This document shows positions 7,011-13,537 of a stretch of DNA of 64,000 bases, in pieces. Below the pieces are notes generated by a model. It was not told the DNA's origin. It ran no database searches and saw only the letters and a program-made list of their open reading frames with translations. How positions within the stretch are numbered: position 1 is the stretch's first letter; each line of letters begins with the position of its first letter. The stretch comes from a virus. The translations under genes and the position numbers were made by a program. Location: positions 186,001 through 250,000 of the IMG/VR virus record IMGVR_UViG_3300027759_004177; one strand, given 5' to 3'.

Positions 7011-8142
7011 TAGCAGAGTCGATTTGACTGCATACGAAAAACAGCTAGGCATTCAGTTCTGTCAAGAGTTTACAAACTATCAAACTATTTCTCAACAGCT
7101 ATGGTATGAACAACATTTCCCACACAATCGTTCTGGAGTTGATCCAATTTGGAGTCTTCAAACCCCCAAAAAATACCAATTGTGTTTGCCCTCCTTTTGT
7201 CATAACAAAACATTTGAGGATATCACAGATCAACGTGCAATCGAATTAATCAATCGTTGCCAACAAAAAAATCAACCCATGTTTATTACGTGGTCGGGCG
7301 GGATTGACAGTACTTTGATAGTTGCTGCATTATTTAAACATGCCGATCGAGAATATCTAAAACAGATAACTGTGCTAATGAACAATTCCAGTTATTATGA
7401 GAATCCTGTATTTTTTGATCGTATAATTTCTCCTTATTTTTCCTACAACAATATTGATCATGCAATTTGTTATTGGAAAGATTCTGTTGTTGTTAGCGGA
7501 CAACCGGCAGATCAAATGTGGATTCACGCAGATATTGTCAAACTTGAAAATCGCTTTCCAGGGGCCGGAGATATTGACCCACACACTGATCCGGATTTGC
7601 TATTGGATTTTCTTTCAAAAAAAAGCAATAAGAATCATGCTGAATGGTTTTATTGGCTAGTTTTAAATACTGCTGCCGAAGCAAAAATTTCAATTGTTAG
7701 CTATAGAGATTTTTTCTGGTGGGCAAATTTTAATTTTTACACCGTGGGAAACTGTTTAAAATCATACCTGGCTGAAGCTGAATGTTTCAACAACGAACAG
7801 TTTTTATTGTATCAGCAAAATTACATACCCTGGTTCTTGACAGACGACTACCAATTTTGGAGCATACACAATAACAACACCGGAGTTAAAATGTTGCAGG
7901 GCTTGGGAAGCTACAAATTGGTTGCAAAAAAATATATACTGGAAGTAGATAATAATCAATACTACTATCATTACAAATACAAAACAGGCAGTCCCAACCA
8001 GCATTTGTTTGCACAGAAAAAAACTACCGAAGATAAAATTAAAAAAGTTTTTGCGTTATATGATGATGGATCTGCTGTTATGTCAGATGATTCCAAGTCA
8101 ATTGGTCAATTAATTTTGAACAATATCAATCTTTATCATTGA
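6991..8142 (+). CDS. PP-loop ATP pyrophosphatase (asparagine synthetase/QueC-like fold)
   Basis: 383 aa. The PP-loop SGGIDST (about residue 103) is intact, so the protein should adenylate a carboxylate or carbonyl substrate with release of PPi, as in asparagine synthetase, QueC and tRNA thiolation enzymes. There is no N-terminal glutaminase domain. It overlaps the upstream hypothetical gene by 20 bp. A second, distinct PP-loop gene follows 23 bp later behind its own late-type promoter. The presence of three PP-loop proteins in the window points to a shared pathway. Substrate unknown. Base composition is AT-rich compared with the structural genes. Confidence 0.75.
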   Translation: MNLIYINSRVDLTAYEKQLGIQFCQEFTNYQTISQQLWYEQHFPHNRSGVDPIWSLQTPKKYQLCLPSFCHNKTFEDITDQRAIELINRCQQKNQPMFITWSGGIDSTLIVAALFKHADREYLKQITVLMNNSSYYENPVFFDRIISPYFSYNNIDHAICYWKDSVVVSGQPADQMWIHADIVKLENRFPGAGDIDPHTDPDLLLDFLSKKSNKNHAEWFYWLVLNTAAEAKISIVSYRDFFWWANFNFYTVGNCLKSYLAEAECFNNEQFLLYQQNYIPWFLTDDYQFWSIHNNNTGVKMLQGLGSYKLVAKKYILEVDNNQYYYHYKYKTGSPNQHLFAQKKTTEDKIKKVFALYDDGSAVMSDDSKSIGQLILNNINLYH

Positions 8143-8149
8143 TCAAATA

Positions 8150-8156
8150 ATAAATA
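8150..8156 (+). promoter_or_regulatory. Late-type promoter element ATAAATA, 9 nt from ATG
   Basis: ATAAATA ends 9 nt before ATG 8166, with no Shine-Dalgarno in the interval. This predicts a leader of about 4 nt. Confidence 0.6.
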
Positions 8157-8165
8157 CCTATTCCC

Positions 8166-9461
8166 ATGCAAAACAAAATAGAACATACCTCCGTTGCCGG
8201 TGTTAACTTTGAACCTAATAAAAAACTGGGCTACTATTTGGTCGACAACCAAATCTATTACAACAAATATCATGCGTTATTAAACGCATCTAAACAGAAA
8301 CAATCTATAAAATGGTTCTTTAACGAAGATGTGTTTGTACGTTACCCGTGGCACATTGAACCAGAAGAATCTTTAGATGAGTTGTATCGTCAAAGAGCAC
8401 AACAACTTAGAGATGAATATGATTATATTCGAGTGGAGGCCAGTGGCGGCAGCGATAGCACTACAGTTATTTTTAGTTTTCTACTTAATAACATACCACT
8501 AGACGAAGTGGTATTTCGATATCCCAAAGGTGGAGACAAGGATGTAGTAGGAAATGCTCGAGACCTACGCAGTGAAAATACTCTAAGCGAATGGGAGTTT
8601 GCAGCAAAACCGTTGCTAGATTGGATTGCTACAAACTATCCTGGTGTTAAAATTACTGTGTATGATTACGCAGGAACTTTAGTGCGTGAAGCCGAAGAGA
8701 AGGATGAAAGTTGGGTGTTCCGTACTAGACACTATTTACAACCCGGTCACATAAACAAATACCAAGCCATAGCCATAGACGACCATAAACGGTTAGTTGA
8801 AAAGAACCTGCGGATTTGTGTGTTATGGGGTGTTGATAAACCTAAAATTACTGTCAAAGACGGAAAGTTTTTTTTATATTTTCATGACGGGCAAGCCAGT
8901 CATAGCGATCAAGCGATAGGCGAATACACCAACATAACCAATGAATTTTTTTATTGGAGCCCTGACGCCTGCAAATTATTGGCCAAACAAGCACATTCAA
9001 TAAAAAACTGGTTTGAAATGCCCGCCCACTATAATATGCAAAACGTATTACATTGGCCCAATTCAAACTTTAGTGGTAGAACTATCTACGAACAAATTGT
9101 TAAAAGTGTAATTTATTCTAAATACGATTTGCAAACATTTCAAACCAATAAGCCAACTAACAATATTTGGAACGAAATGGATTATTGGTTCCATCACAAT
9201 TTTAAAGATACTCAAGCATATCGTGTATGGGAATCTGGTATTGACTATTTGATCTCTACCTTGGATCCTGCATTTGTTGAAAACCTACACGGTCGACCGA
9301 CCAATATCATGATGTTTGAAACCCCAATGTATTATTTTGGAGATAGCAATATACCTAATTTGGCCTTGCCGTTCACTCCCGGGGCAGATCTTAAAGAGAA
9401 AAGAGTCGATTCTTCTAAGCAACATAGACACGTGATCAACGGACGCCTGGTAATTTATTAA
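8166..9461 (+). CDS. PP-loop protein, intact SGGSDS (paralogue A)
   Basis: 431 aa. The PP-loop SGGSDSTT near residue 96 follows the helix YRQRAQQLRDEYDYIR. The whole protein is clearly paralogous to 13538-14725, sharing long stretches such as NNIPLDEVVFRYPK and ENTLSEWE. It also shares ICxLWGVDKPK. An N-terminal small beta domain (KLGYYLVDNQIYYN) precedes the PP-loop domain. Expected chemistry is ATP-dependent adenylation; the substrate is unknown. The late-type promoter sits 9 nt before the start. Two tRNA genes lie immediately downstream on the opposite strand. Confidence 0.75.
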   Translation: MQNKIEHTSVAGVNFEPNKKLGYYLVDNQIYYNKYHALLNASKQKQSIKWFFNEDVFVRYPWHIEPEESLDELYRQRAQQLRDEYDYIRVEASGGSDSTTVIFSFLLNNIPLDEVVFRYPKGGDKDVVGNARDLRSENTLSEWEFAAKPLLDWIATNYPGVKITVYDYAGTLVREAEEKDESWVFRTRHYLQPGHINKYQAIAIDDHKRLVEKNLRICVLWGVDKPKITVKDGKFFLYFHDGQASHSDQAIGEYTNITNEFFYWSPDACKLLAKQAHSIKNWFEMPAHYNMQNVLHWPNSNFSGRTIYEQIVKSVIYSKYDLQTFQTNKPTNNIWNEMDYWFHHNFKDTQAYRVWESGIDYLISTLDPAFVENLHGRPTNIMMFETPMYYFGDSNIPNLALPFTPGADLKEKRVDSSKQHRHVINGRLVIY

Positions 9462-9462
9462 T

Positions 9463-9538
9463 TGGTGCCCTGGGTAGGATTCGAACCCACAATGTCCGCT
9501 CGGTAAAGCGGTGACTATACCATTTTGTCTACCAGGGT
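9463..9538 (-). tRNA. tRNA with 6-nt anticodon loop, isotype uncertain (perhaps Val UAC)
   Basis: D arm (GAC/GTC), T arm (GTGGG...TTCGAAT...CCTAC), acceptor and CCA are recognisable. Position 1-72 is an A-C mismatch. The anticodon arm is 16 rather than 17 nt: stem CCGCT/AGCGG leaves a loop of only TTACCG. The anticodon therefore cannot be read safely. Either the tRNA is non-functional or unusual, or a base is missing in the assembly. Confidence 0.6.
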
Positions 9539-9540
9539 GT

Positions 9541-9615
9541 TGGTTGCGGGGGACAGATTCGAACTGTCGATCTCCAGGTTATGAGCCTGACGGGTTGCCT
9601 CTTCCCTACCCCGCG
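9541..9615 (-). tRNA. tRNA-fMet (initiator, CAU)
   Basis: Acceptor CGCGGGG/CCCCGCA leaves an unpaired C1-A72, the hallmark of bacterial initiator tRNA. Anticodon loop CTCATAA gives CAU. A73 and CCA are encoded. The anticodon stem has two G-C pairs next to the loop (the usual three is broken by an A-U at 29-41). Confidence 0.88.
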
Positions 9616-9618
9616 ATA

Positions 9619-10221
9619 TTACATTGTAGGACCGTTGCCGTTCCTAAATCCAATACTTCCACCCTCTGCTTCAATCCGTTTGATAACATCTTCGAACAAG
9701 ATAGGTGCAAAATCTGTCTGTTCCACGCATACGCAATGATAACGGACATCAATCCATTGCCTTACTCCGCGGGTCATAAACTCGTGTGTGGTTTGTGCTG
9801 TTTTCATCACGCGATTAGCATGGAGGTGACCGTGGATGTTGACACCAAAACGACCCAGGCTTTCCTCATGGATAGGGATATGACTGAGTATCATTCCGTT
9901 CATCACATGGTAAGCACGCAGTTCACGAAAGTGTTCACGATAGTCGGTATCCCGGAAGATGTCGTGATTACCGCGGATAAGAACTTTGTCACCGTTGAGC
10001 CTACGCATAATAGCAAGACTCTTACGGCTCATAACTACATCACCCAAGTGGTAAACTTTATCGTTGGGACGTACACGTTCGTTCCAACGCTCAACCATGG
10101 CTTCGTCCATTTCGTCTGCTGAGTCCCAAGGACGAAGTTTTGTTACACCATCGTTACGGACAAAGCGACATACACCTGCATGACCAAAGTGCGTGTCGCT
10201 GACTAAAAATACTGCTGGCAT
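9619..10221 (-). CDS. Calcineurin-like metallophosphoesterase
   Basis: 200 aa. All metal-binding blocks are present: D9-x-H11 (SDTHFGH), GD61, GNHD (N85, H86), SHIPIH and GHLH. It should bind two metal ions and hydrolyse phosphomono- or diesters, possibly a nucleotide or nucleic-acid end. Many T4-like phages carry such an enzyme. ATG is preceded by a strong AGGAGG site. It sits between two tRNA clusters on the same strand, so it is probably expressed on the same early transcript (sigma-70-like promoter at 10749). An opposite-strand ORF over the same bases has no such motifs and was discarded. Confidence 0.88.
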   Translation of the reverse strand: MPAVFLVSDTHFGHAGVCRFVRNDGVTKLRPWDSADEMDEAMVERWNERVRPNDKVYHLGDVVMSRKSLAIMRRLNGDKVLIRGNHDIFRDTDYREHFRELRAYHVMNGMILSHIPIHEESLGRFGVNIHGHLHANRVMKTAQTTHEFMTRGVRQWIDVRYHCVCVEQTDFAPILFEDVIKRIEAEGGSIGFRNGNGPTM

Positions 10222-10246
10222 ACGTGCCTCCTTTCTTTTCTAAACA

Positions 10247-10320
10247 TGGCGCCGGTCCAGGGAATCGAACCCCGATCAGCGGTTTTGGAGACCGCTGTAA
10301 TGCCATTATACCAGACCGAC
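10247..10320 (-). tRNA. tRNA-Trp (CCA)
   Basis: Full cloverleaf with acceptor GTCGGTC/GACCGGC, anticodon loop CTCCAAA (anticodon CCA), G73 and encoded CCA. Last gene of a six-tRNA array. Confidence 0.93.
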
Positions 10321-10321
10321 C

Positions 10322-10399
10322 TGGAAGTGAGGGTCGGATTTGAACCGACGGGGTTAGGGATTTGCAGTCCCTTGCATTGGGCCACTCTGCCACCTCACT
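10322..10399 (-). tRNA. tRNA-Cys (GCA)
   Basis: Acceptor AGTGAGG/CCTCACT, anticodon loop CTGCAAA (GCA), discriminator U73 as expected for Cys identity, CCA encoded. It is 1 bp from tRNA-Trp. Confidence 0.92.
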
Positions 10400-10407
10400 G
10401 CTGTTAC

Positions 10408-10481
10408 TGGAGCGGGATATCGGAATCGAACCGATGACGAAAGATTGGAAATCTTTAGTTTTGCCCCTAAACTAATCCCGC
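10408..10481 (-). tRNA. tRNA-Gly (UCC)
   Basis: Acceptor GCGGGAT/ATCCCGC, anticodon loop TTTCCAA (UCC), U73 and CCA encoded. Confidence 0.93.
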
Positions 10482-10490
10482 ATTATAATC

Positions 10491-10566
10491 TGGCGCTCCC
10501 GACCGGATTCGAACCGGTGTACTCGCCGTGAAAGGGCGATGTCCTAGGCCTCTAGACGACGGGAGC
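10491..10566 (-). tRNA. tRNA-Glu (UUC)
   Basis: Acceptor GCTCCCG/CGGGAGC, anticodon loop CTTTCAC (UUC), G73 and CCA encoded. Confidence 0.93.
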
Positions 10567-10572
10567 CTAACT

Positions 10573-10656
10573 TGGTGGAGAACACTGGGATCGAACCAGT
10601 CGTGCCATAGGCGCCGGATTTACAGTCCAGTGCATCACCATTGATGCTTCTTCTCC
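10573..10656 (-). tRNA. tRNA-Tyr (GUA)
   Basis: Class II tRNA with long variable arm, anticodon loop CTGTAAA (GUA), A73 and CCA encoded. Acceptor GGAGAAG/GTTCTCC has one G-G mismatch at 7-66. Confidence 0.9.
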
Positions 10657-10662
10657 AAAACT

Positions 10663-10739
10663 TGGCGGAGTAGACGGGACTCGAACCCGCGACCCTCGGC
10701 GTGACAGGCCGATATTCTAACCAACTGAACTACCACTCC
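10663..10739 (-). tRNA. tRNA-Asp (GUC)
   Basis: Acceptor GGAGTGG/CTACTCC, anticodon loop CTGTCAC (GUC), G73 and CCA encoded. First gene of the array, about 10 bp after a sigma-70-like -10 box. Confidence 0.93.
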
Positions 10740-10748
10740 AATACTACT

Positions 10749-10777
10749 ATTATACATTAAACGGATTTAATGGTCAA
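10749..10777 (-). promoter_or_regulatory. Sigma-70-like promoter of the tRNA array
   Basis: On the minus strand TTGACC (10772-10777) and TATAAT (10749-10754) are separated by exactly 17 bp. The predicted start falls just before tRNA-Asp, so it should drive the six tRNAs, the metallophosphoesterase and possibly tRNA-fMet. The remainder of the gap 10778-10847 shows nothing recognisable. Confidence 0.75.
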
Positions 10778-10847
10778 TACTTACTGCTTATCGTAGATTG
10801 TTTGCCCAAAAAACGTACCAGTCATTTTCATGACCTCGAGCCATTTA

Positions 10848-11015
10848 TCAGTGTGAGGGGTATTTCAACCCCCTTGCAGAATTCTTTGCTGTTGCAAGTT
10901 CTGCCAACGCTTTTATTTGTGCTTCTACTCTTGCTACCTTTGCTTCTAGTAACGCCGCTTTATCTTCCGGTGAGAGGACAAAATGCGAAAACTCTTTTTT
11001 AATTTTGCGTTCCAT
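10848..11015 (-). CDS. Small basic coiled-coil hypothetical protein
   Basis: 55 aa when started at the ATG preceded by AAAGGAGAAG, 6 nt upstream; a longer upstream start lacks a site. The N terminus is Lys-rich. Residues 17-50 form an Ala/Glu/Lys heptad-like helix (LSPEDKAALLEAKVARVEAQ). No family recognised. It lies between the terminator at 11035 and the tRNA promoter at 10749; read-through or an unseen promoter would express it. Confidence 0.55.
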   Translation of the reverse strand: MERKIKKEFSHFVLSPEDKAALLEAKVARVEAQIKALAELATAKNSARGLKYPSH

Positions 11016-11034
11016 TTGCTTCTCCTTTATAAAC

Positions 11035-11067
11035 AAAAAACCCCGGAGTGTTTAATTCCAGGGTTTT
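11035..11067 (-). terminator. Rho-independent terminator
   Basis: On the minus strand AAAACCCTGGA pairs over 11 bp with TCCGGGGTTTT across a 9-nt loop, ending in a run of six T. It follows the small ORF at 11093 and closes that transcript. Confidence 0.8.
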
Positions 11068-11092
11068 GGTTAAAATACGGTAATATGTATGT

Positions 11093-11191
11093 CTATCCAA
11101 CACCCTTCAAGTGCTCTAAATTGCGATCAAGCCAACGGCCTAGCACACACAGCACTACGGTCGCATAAATTTCATGAAGGTAATTTTTCAT
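11093..11191 (-). CDS. Very small protein expressed from its own promoter
   Basis: 32 aa from the second ATG (a first in-frame ATG at 11200 would fall inside the promoter start region). The middle of the peptide (ATVVLCVLGRWL) is hydrophobic enough for a short membrane segment. The unit is compact: a near-consensus sigma-70-like promoter (11201-11229), this ORF, then a strong terminator (11035-11067). The predicted transcription start is about 3 nt before the ATG, so translation would be leaderless. No homologue recognised; membrane-active early peptides are common in phages, but that role is only a guess. Confidence 0.45.
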   Translation of the reverse strand: MKNYLHEIYATVVLCVLGRWLDRNLEHLKGVG

Positions 11192-11200
11192 TGTTTTCAT

Positions 11201-11229
11201 ATTATACAATTATTTATCTTTATTGTCAA
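11201..11229 (-). promoter_or_regulatory. Sigma-70-like promoter overlapping a late-type element
   Basis: Minus strand TTGACA (11224-11229), 17-bp spacer, TATAAT (11201-11206): a full consensus. The spacer contains ATAAATA at 11211-11217, so both early and late recognition are possible. Confidence 0.8.
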
Positions 11230-11232
11230 CCT

Positions 11233-11529
11233 CTAGGCTGACATAATAGCGATAGTGCTTTTAACAAACCTATATTTGGCAACAAAGGCATTGATAAAAC
11301 TGATCCATTCTTCGGCGGCAGATTGATCAGTGAACAGCCTAGTCGATATCAATGATGAACCTTTGCTCTCAACCATCGTATCTGCGGACATTTTGCCAAC
11401 GGCAATCATTTCCGCAGTCTTTGCATCTAATTCGGCTAACGCTACAGAATCATTTTCATTTCTATCGTTTGGATTCGAGTTAATATAATTATCTCTTTGC
11501 CAGGTAATTTTAACTTTTTTTGTGTACAT
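11233..11529 (-). CDS. Hypothetical protein downstream of DctP-like genes
   Basis: 98 aa. No recognised domain. The N terminus MYTKKVKITWQ looks like a beta strand and the centre is acidic. FTDQSAAEEWISFINAF suggests an amphipathic helix, as in small ferredoxin-like-fold proteins of the DUF-type phage set (guess). ATG is 3 nt after the stop of the second DctP-like fragment, so it is coupled to that unit. No signal peptide. Confidence 0.55.
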   Translation of the reverse strand: MYTKKVKITWQRDNYINSNPNDRNENDSVALAELDAKTAEMIAVGKMSADTMVESKGSSLISTRLFTDQSAAEEWISFINAFVAKYRFVKSTIAIMSA

Positions 11530-11532
11530 ATT

Positions 11533-12021
11533 TTAAGCCTTTTTAATCTTGTCAATCAAACCAGGTGAAAATGTTGGTTCAAACTTTTCATAAACTGCTT
11601 GAGCTTTATGTTTCCACTCAGCTGTTTCTTCTTTGGAAAGTTCAATAACATCAATACCATCAGCAACCAATTGCTGTTTGGCATCTTCACCATCCTGGAT
11701 CGTGACTTCACGTTCTCTACGTCCTGCTTTGATAGCAGCATCCTTGATCACGGCTTGAACCTCGGGACTCAATGTCTTCCAGAAGTCGTCACGCATGATC
11801 ATGGTTGTCAAAAACAAACTGTGCTTTGAGTCAATCACGCTTTTGGTAACGTCATTCTGCTTCAAGGGATAGATACGACTGTAAACAGTTTCTCCACCTT
11901 CGCAATCACCTTCGATGATGTGGGCACGAGTGTCTTCGGTTTCACAAACAAACACGTCGACACCACCCAAGACCTTGAATGTTTCTTGTGCCACTGGATT
12001 ACGATTGGTTCTTAGCTTCAT
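11533..12021 (-). CDS. TRAP DctP-like receptor, C-terminal half (split gene)
   Basis: 162 aa. It matches the second half of TRAP-transporter substrate-binding proteins. The start MKLRTNRNPVAQETFKVLGG corresponds to the motif after the conserved DLxGxKxR turn, and TMIMRDDFWKTLSPEVQAVI with the C-terminal long helix are typical. The ATG overlaps the TGA of the N-terminal half in ATGA. Inserting one A in the AAA run at the junction would restore a single DctP-like protein of about 318 aa. So this is a frameshifted gene, a programmed -1 shift, or a genuine two-subunit protein. Confidence 0.75.
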   Translation of the reverse strand: MKLRTNRNPVAQETFKVLGGVDVFVCETEDTRAHIIEGDCEGGETVYSRIYPLKQNDVTKSVIDSKHSLFLTTMIMRDDFWKTLSPEVQAVIKDAAIKAGRREREVTIQDGEDAKQQLVADGIDVIELSKEETAEWKHKAQAVYEKFEPTFSPGLIDKIKKA

Positions 12022-12488
12022 TTCTTGCCTAGATCATCTAGACCAGAGACTGGCTTGTCAACAATAATGTTACGGAAACCGCCTGAGTAAGTGAATGCCA
12101 TACCGCGAACATTGGACTTTTCAGTGATCTTCTCTAATAGACCTTCGCCAACTTCACCTTCTAGCACACGGGTTGCATGGTCGTGATCTTCAAAAATAAA
12201 TGGCATTTCTAGGGCTAACATATCGTGCTCAATATCTTCGGCCAACCATGTGGTGTACATTTGGCTCATTTCAATCTTGCCTTGTTCCATTAGATCTAGC
12301 AAATCGTGTTTAGTAACCAACACACCGTCGTTGTACTTCATGCTGTACTCGCTTAGTGTCATAACTTCAACTTCGATCTTTTCTGCACTTTGAGCTTCGT
12401 TTACAAAACGCTGAAAGTCTTCTGCTGCACGTACAAATAGGCTTAGTGGCTCGTGAGCAATTACCCAACGAATTTTAGTAGTTTTCAT
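12018..12488 (-). CDS. TRAP DctP-like receptor, N-terminal half, no signal peptide
   Basis: 156 aa from the ATG at 12488, which has AAAGGA upstream; a longer reading starts in the structured leader and is not preferred. KIRWVIAHEPLSLFVRAAEDF corresponds to the first strand and helix of mature DctP. MPFIFEDHDHATRVLEGEVG and MAFTYSGGFRNI are family segments. DctP proteins normally work in the periplasm, but no signal peptide is present, so this one should stay in the cytoplasm. It ends at GLDDLGKK, precisely where the other half begins. It is preceded by a hairpin-rich leader (12513-12600). Confidence 0.75.
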   Translation of the reverse strand: MKTTKIRWVIAHEPLSLFVRAAEDFQRFVNEAQSAEKIEVEVMTLSEYSMKYNDGVLVTKHDLLDLMEQGKIEMSQMYTTWLAEDIEHDMLALEMPFIFEDHDHATRVLEGEVGEGLLEKITEKSNVRGMAFTYSGGFRNIIVDKPVSGLDDLGKK

Positions 12489-12512
12489 GTGTATTTCCTT
12501 TATAATTTTTTT

Positions 12513-12600
12513 GGCGGCGTTCCGGTGTAACACACCGGTAAAAGGGTTTGCTACCCTAGGCGTCTGACGTCAACTGAATGTCGGCGTTGCTACAATTATT
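12513..12600 (-). other. Structured leader upstream of the DctP-like gene
   Basis: The 124-bp gap between the second TctC-type gene and the DctP-like gene contains a perfect hairpin (CCGGTGT/ACACCGG, loop GTT, 12522-12538) and a smaller one (GGGT/ACCC, 12544-12556). It also has the palindrome TGACGTCA (12565-12572) and a direct repeat CGGCGTT. No T-run follows, so it is more likely an mRNA leader or attenuator than a terminator. No known riboswitch class could be matched. Confidence 0.45.
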
Positions 12601-12612
12601 TAGCTTTTTGTT

Positions 12613-13527
12613 TTATTTGTCCAGTTTAACTGTAGCACTCAAACGGCGCCATAACACCAGCTGACTGTTGTACCAGTTGTCTAGCTCAGAATCTGGAATT
12701 TGATTGTTAGGAATACAAGTATCTGCGGCATTGGCATCACGTACACTTTTGCTACGTGCAGCTTCTACAAAAATCTTGCGAATTTCACGAAACTTTTCTT
12801 CAGGAAATTTGCGTGGAATAAAGATCTGTTGCGAGCTACTCATGTCTGCAATTGCCGGTGCAAATCCTTGATTTTTCAACAAGGGAATACCTTTAATACT
12901 TTCTTTGCCGGTCATGCCCAACCAATAAACCCGTTTGGTAGCGTCTGGCTTTGTGTACTGCTCGCTATCGCCAATGAATCCCACAGCAAAATCAGTTTGC
13001 CCACCCAAGACATTTAACAATGCTTCGTTGGTGCTTTTAAACGGAACAATCTGCATGTTTGGATATTGTGCAGCCACTTGCAAGGCTACCAGGTGCGTGG
13101 TTGCCCCAAGTCCACTGATACCAATGTTTAACTTGGCGTTTCGAGGAACATCCTTCCATGTTTTATACTTTGTGCTTGTGATAACAAACGGTGCAATACA
13201 CATGGGCATTAGGCTTCTAAAGTCGGCCATGTTATGACTTTCCGTTGGAAACAGGTTGGGACGGATAAATCCTGCCGAACTGTTGATCCAGATTGAGTTG
13301 GGAGTGTTTAACACATGGTTGGCTGCAACTGTGCCACCAGCACCAGGTTTGGCATCAAATACAAATGTGTATTTGCTTTGAAGTTTGTTGCTTTCATCAG
13401 CAAGTGTGCGATAGAAGTTTGCTGCTGTGTCTGCTGGCGACCAAGAATAAAACATAGTTACTGTTTCTTTCTGCGCCATGGCAGATAAACTGACCATGGT
13501 TAATAGTGTGGCTAATAATCGTTTCAT
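12613..13527 (-). CDS. Bug/TctC-family periplasmic substrate-binding protein (second copy)
   Basis: 304 aa. Sec signal peptide with AMA before predicted cleavage near residue 18. The mature protein contains AKPGAGGTVAANHV, a hallmark of Bug receptors, and the GxGATTHLVALQ ligand-loop region. It differs strongly from the copy at 4105, so the two would bind different ligands. No transporter membrane gene is nearby. GGAAAA precedes the start. It sits between the PP-loop paralogue and the DctP-like genes on one strand. Acting with a host TctAB permease is the simplest hypothesis. Confidence 0.88.
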   Translation of the reverse strand: MKRLLATLLTMVSLSAMAQKETVTMFYSWSPADTAANFYRTLADESNKLQSKYTFVFDAKPGAGGTVAANHVLNTPNSIWINSSAGFIRPNLFPTESHNMADFRSLMPMCIAPFVITSTKYKTWKDVPRNAKLNIGISGLGATTHLVALQVAAQYPNMQIVPFKSTNEALLNVLGGQTDFAVGFIGDSEQYTKPDATKRVYWLGMTGKESIKGIPLLKNQGFAPAIADMSSSQQIFIPRKFPEEKFREIRKIFVEAARSKSVRDANAADTCIPNNQIPDSELDNWYNSQLVLWRRLSATVKLDK

Positions 13528-13537
13528 TTGATTTTCC

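Noticed and set aside
9511-10122. Plus-strand ORF over two tRNAs and the metallophosphoesterase
   Set aside because: It runs through tRNA genes and the minus strand has all metallophosphoesterase motifs with a good ribosome binding site.
10246-10437. ORFs across the tRNA array (10154-10393, 10203-10385, 10246-10437)
   Set aside because: They are translations of tRNA genes; no protein features.
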